From JBFLYC01 sp040756735 (GTDB lineage Bacteria > Bacillota > DSM-16504 > Desulfitibacterales > Desulfitibacteraceae): 5,970 bases of DNA. Position 1 is the first letter of the stretch. Every line of letters begins with the position of its first letter. A program made the translations under genes and the position numbers. Below the pieces are notes generated by a model. It searched no databases and was not told the origin of the DNA. It saw only the letters and a list, made by a program, of their open reading frames with translations. Of this stretch, positions 1-5,054 are shown one piece after another. Location: contig JBFLYC010000066.1 in NCBI GenBank assembly GCA_040756735.1, forward strand, positions 1-5,970, in the 5' to 3' direction.

Positions 1-1
1 A

Positions 2-106
2 ACAGCTATTGCCGCTTTTAGAAAAGGGTTATCAATTGAAATAATTTCTGATATTACCGGCCTTACCATTGAAGAATTAGAAAAAATTAAATCGCAGATT
101 AAATAA
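2..106 (+). CDS. C-terminal end of an Rpn/YhgA-like PD-(D/E)XK nuclease family protein (partial)
   Basis: An open frame enters from the left edge and stops with TAA at 104-106, giving 34 residues. The tail contains 'FRKGLSIEIISDITGLTIEEL' split as a short helix, 'KGLSIEIISDITGLT', then a charged helix 'EELEKIKSQIK'. This pattern (small helix, G-[LM]-x-[IV]-x-x-I, T-G-L-[ST], charged helix) is the usual C-terminal end of the Rpn/YhgA-like family often annotated as recombination-promoting nuclease or putative transposase. The catalytic domain would lie outside the window, so activity cannot be judged. It ends 9 nt before the stop of the convergent Wzz-like gene, with no clear terminator between them. 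A related tail occurs at 2717-3079. The family call rests on a short segment and could be wrong; other small helix-turn-helix tails look similar. Confidence 0.55.
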   Translation, partial: TAIAAFRKGLSIEIISDITGLTIEELEKIKSQIK

Positions 107-115
107 GTGGACTAT

Positions 116-1393
116 TTAACAGGTTTTGTTTGGATTACTGCTTATCCAGAATTCACGGACAAATACTGCAAAGACCCCCGCCATTATACCTAATACCCCT
201 GCTATTGCCAGATTAAGCATTTTATTAGGTGCAATAGGTTTTTCTGGTACCTGCGCTGAAGCCATAATGGCTACTGTATTGTCTCCCATTTCAGCAGATG
301 CGGCAATTCTAGCCTCCTCATATTTGCCGGCAAAGGCCTGGTATGTAGCGCGCAGGGTATTGACCTTCTGTTCAAGCTGCTCATGTAGAGTTCTCTTTTC
401 AGCATATTGCACATTAAGTTTCTCCAACTGCGCTGCTAATGATTCTATTTCACGCTTTAAACCTGCCAACTCGGTTTCAATCTCCGAAATGGCTATATTA
501 TTCGAGCTGATTGTTTCTAATAGAAAAATATATACTGGATTAATCTCTTCTGTTTCCAACTCTATTTTGCTTAAAGAATGGGTATCCATGTCATCTGTAT
601 CTTTTATTAATCCTGATAATAAAGGATCATCAATTACCGACTTTTTAACGGTTAAGGTCTTGGGAGTTTTCTCCAGCTCTTTTTTTGCACTGGACAAGCC
701 GGCTTGCAGCTTCTCAAGCTCAAGCTGCTGATTTACCATTGTTGTTTTGAATTCGGTTAACTGTATTAATTTAGCGCCAATATCCTGGCTTAATTCATCA
801 ACACCTGGAGATTGGGCCAGAAATTTCTTCATCTCAGCTACAGCTTCATCCAGCTTTTGACCTTCTATTTGTATCTGCTTTTCCAAGAAGGATACCGATT
901 GATTCATCCTGTGCTTGTTTTGCTCATTAATAAATTTAATAAATTCCTGGGACAGTATATTGGCAATTTCTGCTGCAAAAGTAGGGTCTTTATCATTGAC
1001 AGAGATCTCCAGGAGTCGTGTATCTTTCACAGCCTGCACTTCTATTTTGTCTGCAAGACTTGCTAATGTCATTTCTTCTCTACCAGCTTGTACACTATCA
1101 AGGACAGCTTTTAGCACATCAGGATTTTTTACCTGTCTGCGAAGACCCTCTATTGTCATCATGGGATATTGAGAAATAGACTCCAAGAGTACTGAAAACA
1201 TGCTGTCAGCTTCCAGAGCCCTGATATTTGGCTGGTTGATCAATAGTGTCGCTTTTGCCTGATATGTAGGTGATATTATAATAAAGCTGAAAACACCACT
1301 TATTAACACCGCTGCAATTGTAATTGCTGAAATAAGTACTTTGCCTCGTATTAAGACTTCGATTAGCTCTCGTAAATTGATTTCTTCTTCCAT
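116..1393 (-). CDS. Wzz/chain-length-determinant family polysaccharide copolymerase (membrane protein)
   Basis: Encodes 425 residues from the preferred ATG. The architecture is that of polysaccharide copolymerases, which set chain length or assist export of surface polysaccharide at the cytoplasmic membrane. A short cytoplasmic N-terminus (EEEINLRELIEVL) leads into a first membrane segment at about residues 19-40, followed by the family-typical 'SPTYQAKATLLI'. A long extracytoplasmic region follows, with heptad-like coiled coils at about 155-240 and 300-360. A proline-rich stretch 'VPEKPIAPNK' (about 382-391) precedes the second membrane segment at about 393-412, and a short tail ends in Cys. 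No Walker motifs or tyrosine cluster are visible, so any partner tyrosine kinase (BY-kinase, CpsD/YwqD type) must be separate. No glycosyltransferase or polymerase gene is visible nearby, so it is an orphan within this window. A GTG four codons upstream (1405) gives a longer frame but overlaps the ribosome binding site. The family is secure; the polysaccharide it serves is unknown. Confidence 0.88.
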   Translation of the reverse strand: MEEEINLRELIEVLIRGKVLISAITIAAVLISGVFSFIIISPTYQAKATLLINQPNIRALEADSMFSVLLESISQYPMMTIEGLRRQVKNPDVLKAVLDSVQAGREEMTLASLADKIEVQAVKDTRLLEISVNDKDPTFAAEIANILSQEFIKFINEQNKHRMNQSVSFLEKQIQIEGQKLDEAVAEMKKFLAQSPGVDELSQDIGAKLIQLTEFKTTMVNQQLELEKLQAGLSSAKKELEKTPKTLTVKKSVIDDPLLSGLIKDTDDMDTHSLSKIELETEEINPVYIFLLETISSNNIAISEIETELAGLKREIESLAAQLEKLNVQYAEKRTLHEQLEQKVNTLRATYQAFAGKYEEARIAASAEMGDNTVAIMASAQVPEKPIAPNKMLNLAIAGVLGIMAGVFAVFVREFWISSNPNKTC

Positions 1394-1404
1394 ACCTTCA
1401 ATCA

Positions 1405-1409
1405 CTCCT
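1405..1409 (-). promoter_or_regulatory. Ribosome binding site that decides the Wzz-like start
   Basis: AGGAG on the minus strand lies 11 nt before the ATG at 1393 but shares its last G with the GTG at 1405. The GTG therefore cannot use it, which favours the ATG and a protein four residues shorter than the longest frame. The 11-nt spacing is slightly long but workable. A second purine run, GAAGG at 1399-1395, is too close to the ATG to act alone. Confidence 0.6.
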
Positions 1410-1438
1410 GGAATACAACTGATGCTACACCAATATCA

Positions 1439-1444
1439 ATTATA
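1439..1444 (-). promoter_or_regulatory. Candidate -10 element for the Wzz-like gene
   Basis: A perfect TATAAT on the minus strand, with TG immediately before it, would start transcription about 40 nt upstream of the ATG at 1393. No good -35 is found 16-18 nt upstream. A TTGACA at 1489-1484 is present but lies 39 nt from this hexamer, too far to pair with it. The terminator at 1571-1605 separates this gene from the operon upstream, so a promoter is expected somewhere in 1394-1570. Nothing else is recognised in that stretch. Confidence 0.35.
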
Positions 1445-1570
1445 CATGATTTACACATTCTTTGCTTTAATATTTTTTCCCATTGTCAAACTATCATCGG
1501 GAAAAATTGCTTTTGTGTTTATTTAATAAGTTAGACGCAGACTAAGATAATTTGTTCCTGTTATATTGTT

Positions 1571-1605
1571 AAAAAAAACAGCGTCTGAGTTCATCAGACA
1601 CTGTT
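1571..1605 (-). terminator. Rho-independent terminator of the toxin-antitoxin operon
   Basis: Read on the minus strand, AACAG/CTGTT (5 bp) and GTCTGA/TCAGAC (6 bp) pair around a 5-nt loop with one A-C mismatch between the two blocks. The hairpin is followed directly by eight T residues (1578-1571). It lies about 50 nt beyond the antitoxin stop codon, so it should end the toxin-antitoxin transcript and insulate the Wzz-like gene. On the plus strand the hairpin has no T-run after it, so it is one-directional. Confidence 0.88.
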
Positions 1606-1652
1606 ACATGAAACATTTCTATGTCTTCCATTTATTCATGAATAGTTCTATG

Positions 1653-1943
1653 CTAATCCTGACTCTGAATAGGAACAACTGCCAAAGTCATGCCCAATGG
1701 ATGTAACAATTTTAAAATTGTAGTGAGTTGTGGATCCATACGATTATTTTCCAATCTTGCAATAAAAGTTTGCTTTACACCACTTATAGCCTCAAGTTCT
1801 GCTTGGGTAAGTCCTTTCTCTTTACGAGCTTCCAAAATTTCCCCTATGATTTTAACTTTGAGGTTTATCTCATCTCTATCTTCCGGTGTTAATGCATCAA
1901 GGTTTTTATAAATATCGTCCCATTTTCTTGTTTTTACAGCCAT
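1653..1943 (-). CDS. higA: HigA-like XRE-family antitoxin
   Basis: A 96-residue protein with a single XRE/Cro-type helix-turn-helix at about residues 33-82. Helix 2 is 'TQAELEAI' (46-53), the recognition helix is around 'VKQTFIARLE' (56-65), and 'RMDPQLTTILKLLHPLG' follows as the usual fourth helix. It ends in a short strand 'MTLAVVPIQ' typical of HigA antitoxins of the Gp49-toxin type. Its expected roles are to bind and neutralise the upstream toxin and to repress the shared promoter. It starts 1 nt after the toxin stop, with AGGAG (1956-1952) inside the toxin gene 8 nt before the ATG, so translation is probably coupled. The strong terminator after the gene closes the operon. An N-terminal extension of about 30 charged residues precedes the DNA-binding domain. 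Family assignment is firm; function in this host is inferred. Confidence 0.9.
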   Translation of the reverse strand: MAVKTRKWDDIYKNLDALTPEDRDEINLKVKIIGEILEARKEKGLTQAELEAISGVKQTFIARLENNRMDPQLTTILKLLHPLGMTLAVVPIQSQD

Positions 1944-1944
1944 A

Positions 1945-2304
1945 TCATTTACTCCTCTCTATAAAATCATTCCAATTATGCTTTGCTTGCTCTATCTCCC
2001 TTTTAGGAGTTTTTTGAGTCTTTTTCACAAAATGATGAAGTAATATAAATTTATCCTGTTTCCAAAATGCAAATAATATACGATCATTTGTTGGACGAAG
2101 CTCCCATATTTCACCGTCAATATGTTTCGTTGTCGGCAACCCTGCCCTAGTTCCATATGCCTTTAAAAGCTGTAAATATTCAGATATTTTTTTTAACCTT
2201 ATCCGATGTTGTTTACTAGCTCTTGCCTTAGCGTTAAGTTCCTCCAAGAAATCAGTAATCGGCGAATTCCCATTTTTATCTTCGTAAATTTCAATCTCAT
2301 ACAT
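1945..2304 (-). CDS. higB: HigB-like toxin (phage Gp49-like / RelE-ParE fold)
   Basis: A 119-residue protein matching the phage-derived Gp49-like/HigB toxin family, which adopts the RelE fold and in studied members cleaves mRNA on the ribosome. Visible family features are 'IYEDKNGNSPITDFLEEL' at the N-terminus, a basic helical region (31-48), 'HIDGEIWELRP' (61-71), 'RILFAFW' (75-81) and the tail 'HHFVKKTQKTPKREIEQA' (90-107). Arg70, Arg75, the His90-His91 pair and Lys94/Lys95 are candidate RNA-contact residues by analogy. Length is normal and the frame is intact, so it may be active. The toxin precedes the antitoxin, the reverse of RelBE order and typical for HigBA. The start is ATG with AGGGG (2319-2315) 10 nt upstream. 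It is expressed from the promoter at 2329-2358. Confidence 0.9.
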   Translation of the reverse strand: MYEIEIYEDKNGNSPITDFLEELNAKARASKQHRIRLKKISEYLQLLKAYGTRAGLPTTKHIDGEIWELRPTNDRILFAFWKQDKFILLHHFVKKTQKTPKREIEQAKHNWNDFIERSK

Positions 2305-2328
2305 ATTTATTGTTCCCCTCTTACTATT

Positions 2329-2358
2329 ATAATATAACTAATTAGTTCTATTTGTCAA
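2329..2358 (-). promoter_or_regulatory. Promoter and palindromic operator of the higBA operon
   Basis: On the minus strand a perfect -35 TTGACA (2358-2353) is followed after 18 nt by TATTAT (2334-2329); a TATAAT overlaps it at 21-nt spacing. The spacer carries the perfect 12-bp palindrome AACTAATTAGTT (2336-2347). It extends to 18 bp (2333-2350) with a single mismatched pair. A palindrome between -35 and -10 is the expected position for a HigA dimer to exclude RNA polymerase. Operator function is inferred from position and symmetry. Confidence 0.7.
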
Positions 2359-2362
2359 ATTT

Positions 2363-2522
2363 TTATTTACCCTCCAGCAGAAAATTCCAAGGTTGAACGG
2401 CCCCTTTATCGTTTGCTACAAGATGAATATCCCAAAATCGACTGTTAAATCAAGTTTACTCCTGTGCATTACGGTTCCAACAATTGAATTTCTAGTAGAT
2501 TTAGCTCTTCGGTTTTAACCAT
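2363..2522 (-). pseudogene. Broken small reading frame of unknown family with strong start signals
   Basis: On the minus strand GGGAGG (2535-2530) sits 7 nt before an ATG at 2522. The frame reads MVKTEELNLLEIQLLEP and stops at TAA 2471-2469. About 20 nt further on, in another frame, a protein-like stretch of 28 codons (2449-2363) reads FNSRFWDIHLVANDKG followed by AVQPWNFLLEGK and TAA. A frameshift plus a nonsense change would join the two into a protein of about 50-55 residues, so I read this as one decayed gene. Alternatives are a genuine 17-residue leader peptide, or chance. A third short frame starts at the overlapping TAATG (MHRSKLDLTVDF...), which could equally be chance. I do not recognise the family. 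The promoter at 2534-2583 points at this gene, and the higBA -35 begins just after its end. Confidence 0.4.
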
Positions 2523-2533
2523 GATAATGCCTC

Positions 2534-2583
2534 CCAAACAACAGTTCTGCAATAATTATACAGAACATAAGTTTGGTTTGCAA
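2534..2583 (-). promoter_or_regulatory. Promoter embedded in a two-armed inverted repeat
   Basis: On the minus strand TTGCAA (2583-2578) and TATAAT (2560-2555) are 17 nt apart, a good sigma-A arrangement, giving a leader of roughly 25 nt before the ATG at 2522. The same DNA is symmetric: CCAAAC (2534-2539) pairs with GTTTGG (2571-2576) and GTTCTG (2544-2549) pairs with CAGAAC (2561-2566). The intervals are 4 nt on both sides and the centre is 11 nt, containing the -10. The outer arm overlaps the GGGAGG ribosome binding site by two bases. This looks like a repressor operator with two half-site pairs. In RNA it could also fold, but most of one side lies upstream of the expected start, so DNA binding is the better reading. 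Confidence 0.5.
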
Positions 2584-2604
2584 CACCTTTCTGATTAAAA
2601 TACA

Positions 2605-2632
2605 TAGTCAATACATATGTTTGGATTATAAT
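2605..2632 (+). promoter_or_regulatory. Weak candidate promoter facing the Rpn-family fragment
   Basis: TAGTCA (2605-2610, four of six -35 bases) and a perfect TATAAT (2627-2632) are separated by 16 nt on the plus strand. Transcription would begin about 78 nt before the ATG at 2717. In DNA this AT-rich such hexamers arise easily, so the call is tentative. Confidence 0.22.
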
Positions 2633-2654
2633 TTTTTAGATACAGTTAACATGA

Positions 2655-2705
2655 GCTGCAGCCGTGCAGCCCGAAATGTAATTGCACGAAAACACCCCTT
2701 GGTGT
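2655..2705 (+). repeat. Two small hairpins in tandem before the Rpn-family fragment
   Basis: GCTGCA (2655-2660) pairs with TGCAGC (2665-2670) around GCCG. ACACC (2692-2696) pairs with GGTGT (2701-2705) around CCTT. Both are perfect but short, and neither is followed by a long T-run, so they are not convincing terminators. The second hairpin occupies the place where a ribosome binding site for the ATG at 2717 should be. The segment also stays in the same reading frame as the fragment downstream, interrupted by TAA at 2705-2707 and TAG at 2714-2716, so it may be decayed coding sequence. Confidence 0.35.
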
Positions 2706-2716
2706 AAAATTATTAG

Positions 2717-3079
2717 ATGGATTATACAGAAAAAGAAAAGATTGCTTTAAAAGTAGAATTTTCTAGGATGCTGGCTAACATGAGTTTGGATATGGCGAAA
2801 AACACACTGCTTACAGCTTTTTTTGAAACCTATGTAAAACTTACAGAAGACGAAGAGGCTGTTTACACTGAGAAGATAAAAACTGAATTAACCAACAGGG
2901 AGGTGGAAAGGTTGTTGGAAATCACTACTTCTTATCATGAAAAAGGCGAATTGGAAGGCCGGTTAAAAGTTGCCAGGCAGATGCTTAAGGATAATTTAGA
3001 TATACAAGTAATAGTTAAATATACCGGGTTAACTGAAAAAGAAGTTAATAAATTAAAGTTAGAAATGAATGTTGGATAA
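2717..3079 (+). CDS. C-terminal fragment of an Rpn/YhgA-like nuclease family protein (probably truncated remnant)
   Basis: An open frame of 120 codons. The opening 'MDYTEKEKIALKVEF', the helix 'ARMLANMSLDMAK'-like region (17-29) and 'FFETYVKL' (35-42) match the second half of Rpn-family 'putative transposase' proteins. They are followed by the standard tail: 'YHEKGELEGR' (about 74-83), 'ARQMLKDNLDIQVIVKYTGLT' in two parts (85-105) and 'EKEVNKLKLE' (106-115). Full members are roughly 250-330 residues with an N-terminal PD-(D/E)XK nuclease domain. That domain is absent here, so the fragment should be catalytically dead. The ATG directly follows an in-frame TAG (2714-2716), and no ribosome binding site is present. 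This argues for a pseudogene whose surviving 3' part happens to be open. Its last 21 nt overlap the end of nadE in convergent orientation. It could still be expressed as a small helical protein; I think this less likely. Confidence 0.6.
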   Translation: MDYTEKEKIALKVEFSRMLANMSLDMAKNTLLTAFFETYVKLTEDEEAVYTEKIKTELTNREVERLLEITTSYHEKGELEGRLKVARQMLKDNLDIQVIVKYTGLTEKEVNKLKLEMNVG

Positions 3080-5053
3080 CTCCTTCAGCCAGGCTGTCAC
3101 GTCGGCATCAGAGGGCATGCGCCAGTCACCCCTGGGTGAAAGGCTTACAGAACCAACCTTCGGCCCATCCGGCAAACAAGAACGTTTAAACTGGTTAGCA
3201 AAGAAGCGCTTGTAAAACAGCTTTAACCGCCTGGTTAACTCTTCTCCACTGTATTTATCCCCGTAAGCCCTTTGGGCCAAAAAGAGAATTTTTGCAGGGG
3301 GCATACCGTAGCGCAGGGTATAGAATAGGAAAAAATCATGGAGTTCATAGGGCCCGATGATATCCTCGGTACGCTGGCTGATCTCTCCCTGCCCGTCGGT
3401 AGGCAGCAATTCCGGGCTGATTGGCGTATTAATTATCCTGTACAATATATCTCGAACTCTATTATTCATCACGTAATCAGCTGCCCACTGCACCAGAAAT
3501 TTGACAAGGGTCTTGGGAACACTAGAATTTACGGCATACATGGACATATGATCACCACTATAGGTAACCCAACCCAGACCTAACTCAGACAGATCCCCTG
3601 TGCCGACAACCAGCCCTTGATGCTTGTTGGCCAGATCCATAAGGATTTGTGTCCTCTCCCGTGCCTGGACATTTTCAAAGGTCAGGTCATGAGTATTTGG
3701 GTCATGGCCAATATCTGCAAAATGCTGGAGGCAGGCTTTTTTAATATCGATTTCCAGAATGCATACCTCTAGGGCTTCCATCAGTTCCACGGCATTTGCA
3801 TGGGTTAAGCTGCTGGTACCAAAACCAGGCATAGTTACAGCTAGGATCTGCTCAGGAGGAATTTTTAGCAAATCAAAAGTTTGTTTAGCTACCAGCAGGG
3901 CCAGGGTAGAATCCAATCCCCCTGAAATCCCGATAACTGCATGTTTTAATCCGGCGTGTTCCAGGCGTTTGGCCAATCCTGCAACCTGGATATTAAATAT
4001 TTCCCGGCAGCGTTCTTCAACTGCTTTCGGATTGCCCGGAACGAAGGGATGGGCATCAACCTTGCGGTTAAAGCCGCTCCCTCTCATTTGCTGCGGATTT
4101 TTCCAGGTAGAAGCTCCGGTAGAATCTCCGGCACAATCTAATGTAAATTCCACCACCTTGTATTTACCCCTGAAAGCATCATAATCAATACTATCTGAAA
4201 AGCTGGTATTTGCTTGTCTTTCATAGCGTAGGATATCCAGGTCCACATGGGAATAGACAATATCATTTTCTCGGGAAAAACGTTTCGTTTCAGCCAGGAT
4301 AACCCCATTTTCAGCAATGAGGCAGTGTCCCCCAAATACCACATCTGTAGTGGATTCATGCACCCCTGACCCTGCATATACATAGGCACAGGAACAGCGT
4401 GCGCTTTGCTGGGATATGAGCTGCCTGCGGTATTCGGCTTTAGCTACCAGTTCATTGCTGGCTGAAAGGTTGGCTACTATATTAGCGCCATTTAAAGCCA
4501 TATATGAGCTGGGAGGAATGGGTACCCAGAGGTCCTCACAGATCTCCACACCCAATGTAAAGTTTAGCTGCCTGTTATAAAAAAGTACATTGCCAAAGGG
4601 CACAGTCTCTCCATATAGGGTAATTTCATTTACTTCCTTGCTGATCTCTCCCCCAGGAGCAAACCAGCGTTTCTCATAAAACTCTTTGTAGTTGGGCAGG
4701 TACATTTTGGGGACAACACCCAGAACTTTACCCTGATGTACAAGCAGGGCACAATTGAAAAGCCTGTCCTTGATATGTACAGGCATGCCCACCAGAGCTA
4801 GTACAGCTAACAACTTGGTCTCCTGCAGCAGCATTAAAAAAGCGTCCAAGGCTTCTTCTTCCAAATGCCTGTGCTTGAAGAGGTCGCCGCACGTATATCC
4901 GGTTACGCAAAGTTCTGGAAAAACTGCCAAAACCACCTGACGTTCCTCCACCTGTTTTAACACTTCTATTATTTGGGAAACGTTATAAGCTGGATTGGCC
5001 ACCCGAAGTTTAGGTGAAGCTGCAGCTACATGTATAAAACCGTAATTATACAT
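3059..5053 (-). CDS. nadE: Glutamine-dependent NAD+ synthetase
   Basis: A 664-residue two-domain enzyme that makes NAD+ from deamido-NAD+ with ATP and glutamine, the last step of NAD biosynthesis in the cytoplasm. The N-terminal nitrilase-type glutaminase domain (about 1-300) shows the Glu-Lys-Cys triad: Glu47 in 'FPELCVTGY', Lys116 in 'PKMYLPNY' and Cys172 in 'GVEICEDLWVP'. The C-terminal synthetase domain has the ATP-pyrophosphatase P-loop 'GISGGLDSTLALL' (375-387), 'VTMPGFGTSS' (406-415), 'NVQARERTQ' (461-469) and 'GTGDLSELGLGW' (484-495). Length and order match the long form of about 640-680 residues known from Mycobacterium and many Firmicutes. The long form does not need external ammonia. 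The gene starts 1 nt after the HAD gene stop, with GAGG 8 nt before the ATG, so the two are co-transcribed and probably coupled. All key residues are present, so the enzyme should be active. No terminator is visible after its stop. Confidence 0.97.
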   Translation of the reverse strand: MYNYGFIHVAAASPKLRVANPAYNVSQIIEVLKQVEERQVVLAVFPELCVTGYTCGDLFKHRHLEEEALDAFLMLLQETKLLAVLALVGMPVHIKDRLFNCALLVHQGKVLGVVPKMYLPNYKEFYEKRWFAPGGEISKEVNEITLYGETVPFGNVLFYNRQLNFTLGVEICEDLWVPIPPSSYMALNGANIVANLSASNELVAKAEYRRQLISQQSARCSCAYVYAGSGVHESTTDVVFGGHCLIAENGVILAETKRFSRENDIVYSHVDLDILRYERQANTSFSDSIDYDAFRGKYKVVEFTLDCAGDSTGASTWKNPQQMRGSGFNRKVDAHPFVPGNPKAVEERCREIFNIQVAGLAKRLEHAGLKHAVIGISGGLDSTLALLVAKQTFDLLKIPPEQILAVTMPGFGTSSLTHANAVELMEALEVCILEIDIKKACLQHFADIGHDPNTHDLTFENVQARERTQILMDLANKHQGLVVGTGDLSELGLGWVTYSGDHMSMYAVNSSVPKTLVKFLVQWAADYVMNNRVRDILYRIINTPISPELLPTDGQGEISQRTEDIIGPYELHDFFLFYTLRYGMPPAKILFLAQRAYGDKYSGEELTRRLKLFYKRFFANQFKRSCLPDGPKVGSVSLSPRGDWRMPSDADVTAWLKELSNIHF

Positions 5054-5054
5054 C

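Noticed and set aside
126..731. Plus-strand open frame of 201 codons antisense to the Wzz-like gene
   Set aside because: Serine-rich, low-quality translation with no family resemblance; it is the antisense shadow of a clear membrane-protein gene.
1403..1405. GTG start giving a 429-residue Wzz-like protein
   Set aside because: The AGGAG site overlaps this GTG, so it cannot serve it; the ATG at 1393 is at a workable distance.
1484..1489. TTGACA on the minus strand as -35 of the Wzz-like gene
   Set aside because: The nearest -10-like hexamer, TATTAA, is only 11 nt away, and the perfect TATAAT is 39 nt away; neither spacing works.
1394..1570. Possible riboswitch or structured leader before the Wzz-like gene
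   Set aside because: No recognisable conserved aptamer core or strong nested helices; the stretch is AT-rich without clear pairing.
1633..1644. Perfect 12-bp palindrome TATTCATGAATA just after the antitoxin stop
   Set aside because: Lies between the stop and the terminator with no promoter or repeat partner; a palindrome of this length in AT-rich DNA is compatible with chance.
3013..3034. AGTTAA/TTAACT inverted repeat that might terminate nadE
   Set aside because: No T-run follows on the minus strand and it lies within the conserved 'KYTGLT' codons of the Rpn fragment.
3759..4184. Plus-strand open frame of 141 codons inside nadE
   Set aside because: Antisense to conserved NAD synthetase motifs and without protein-like features or a ribosome binding site.
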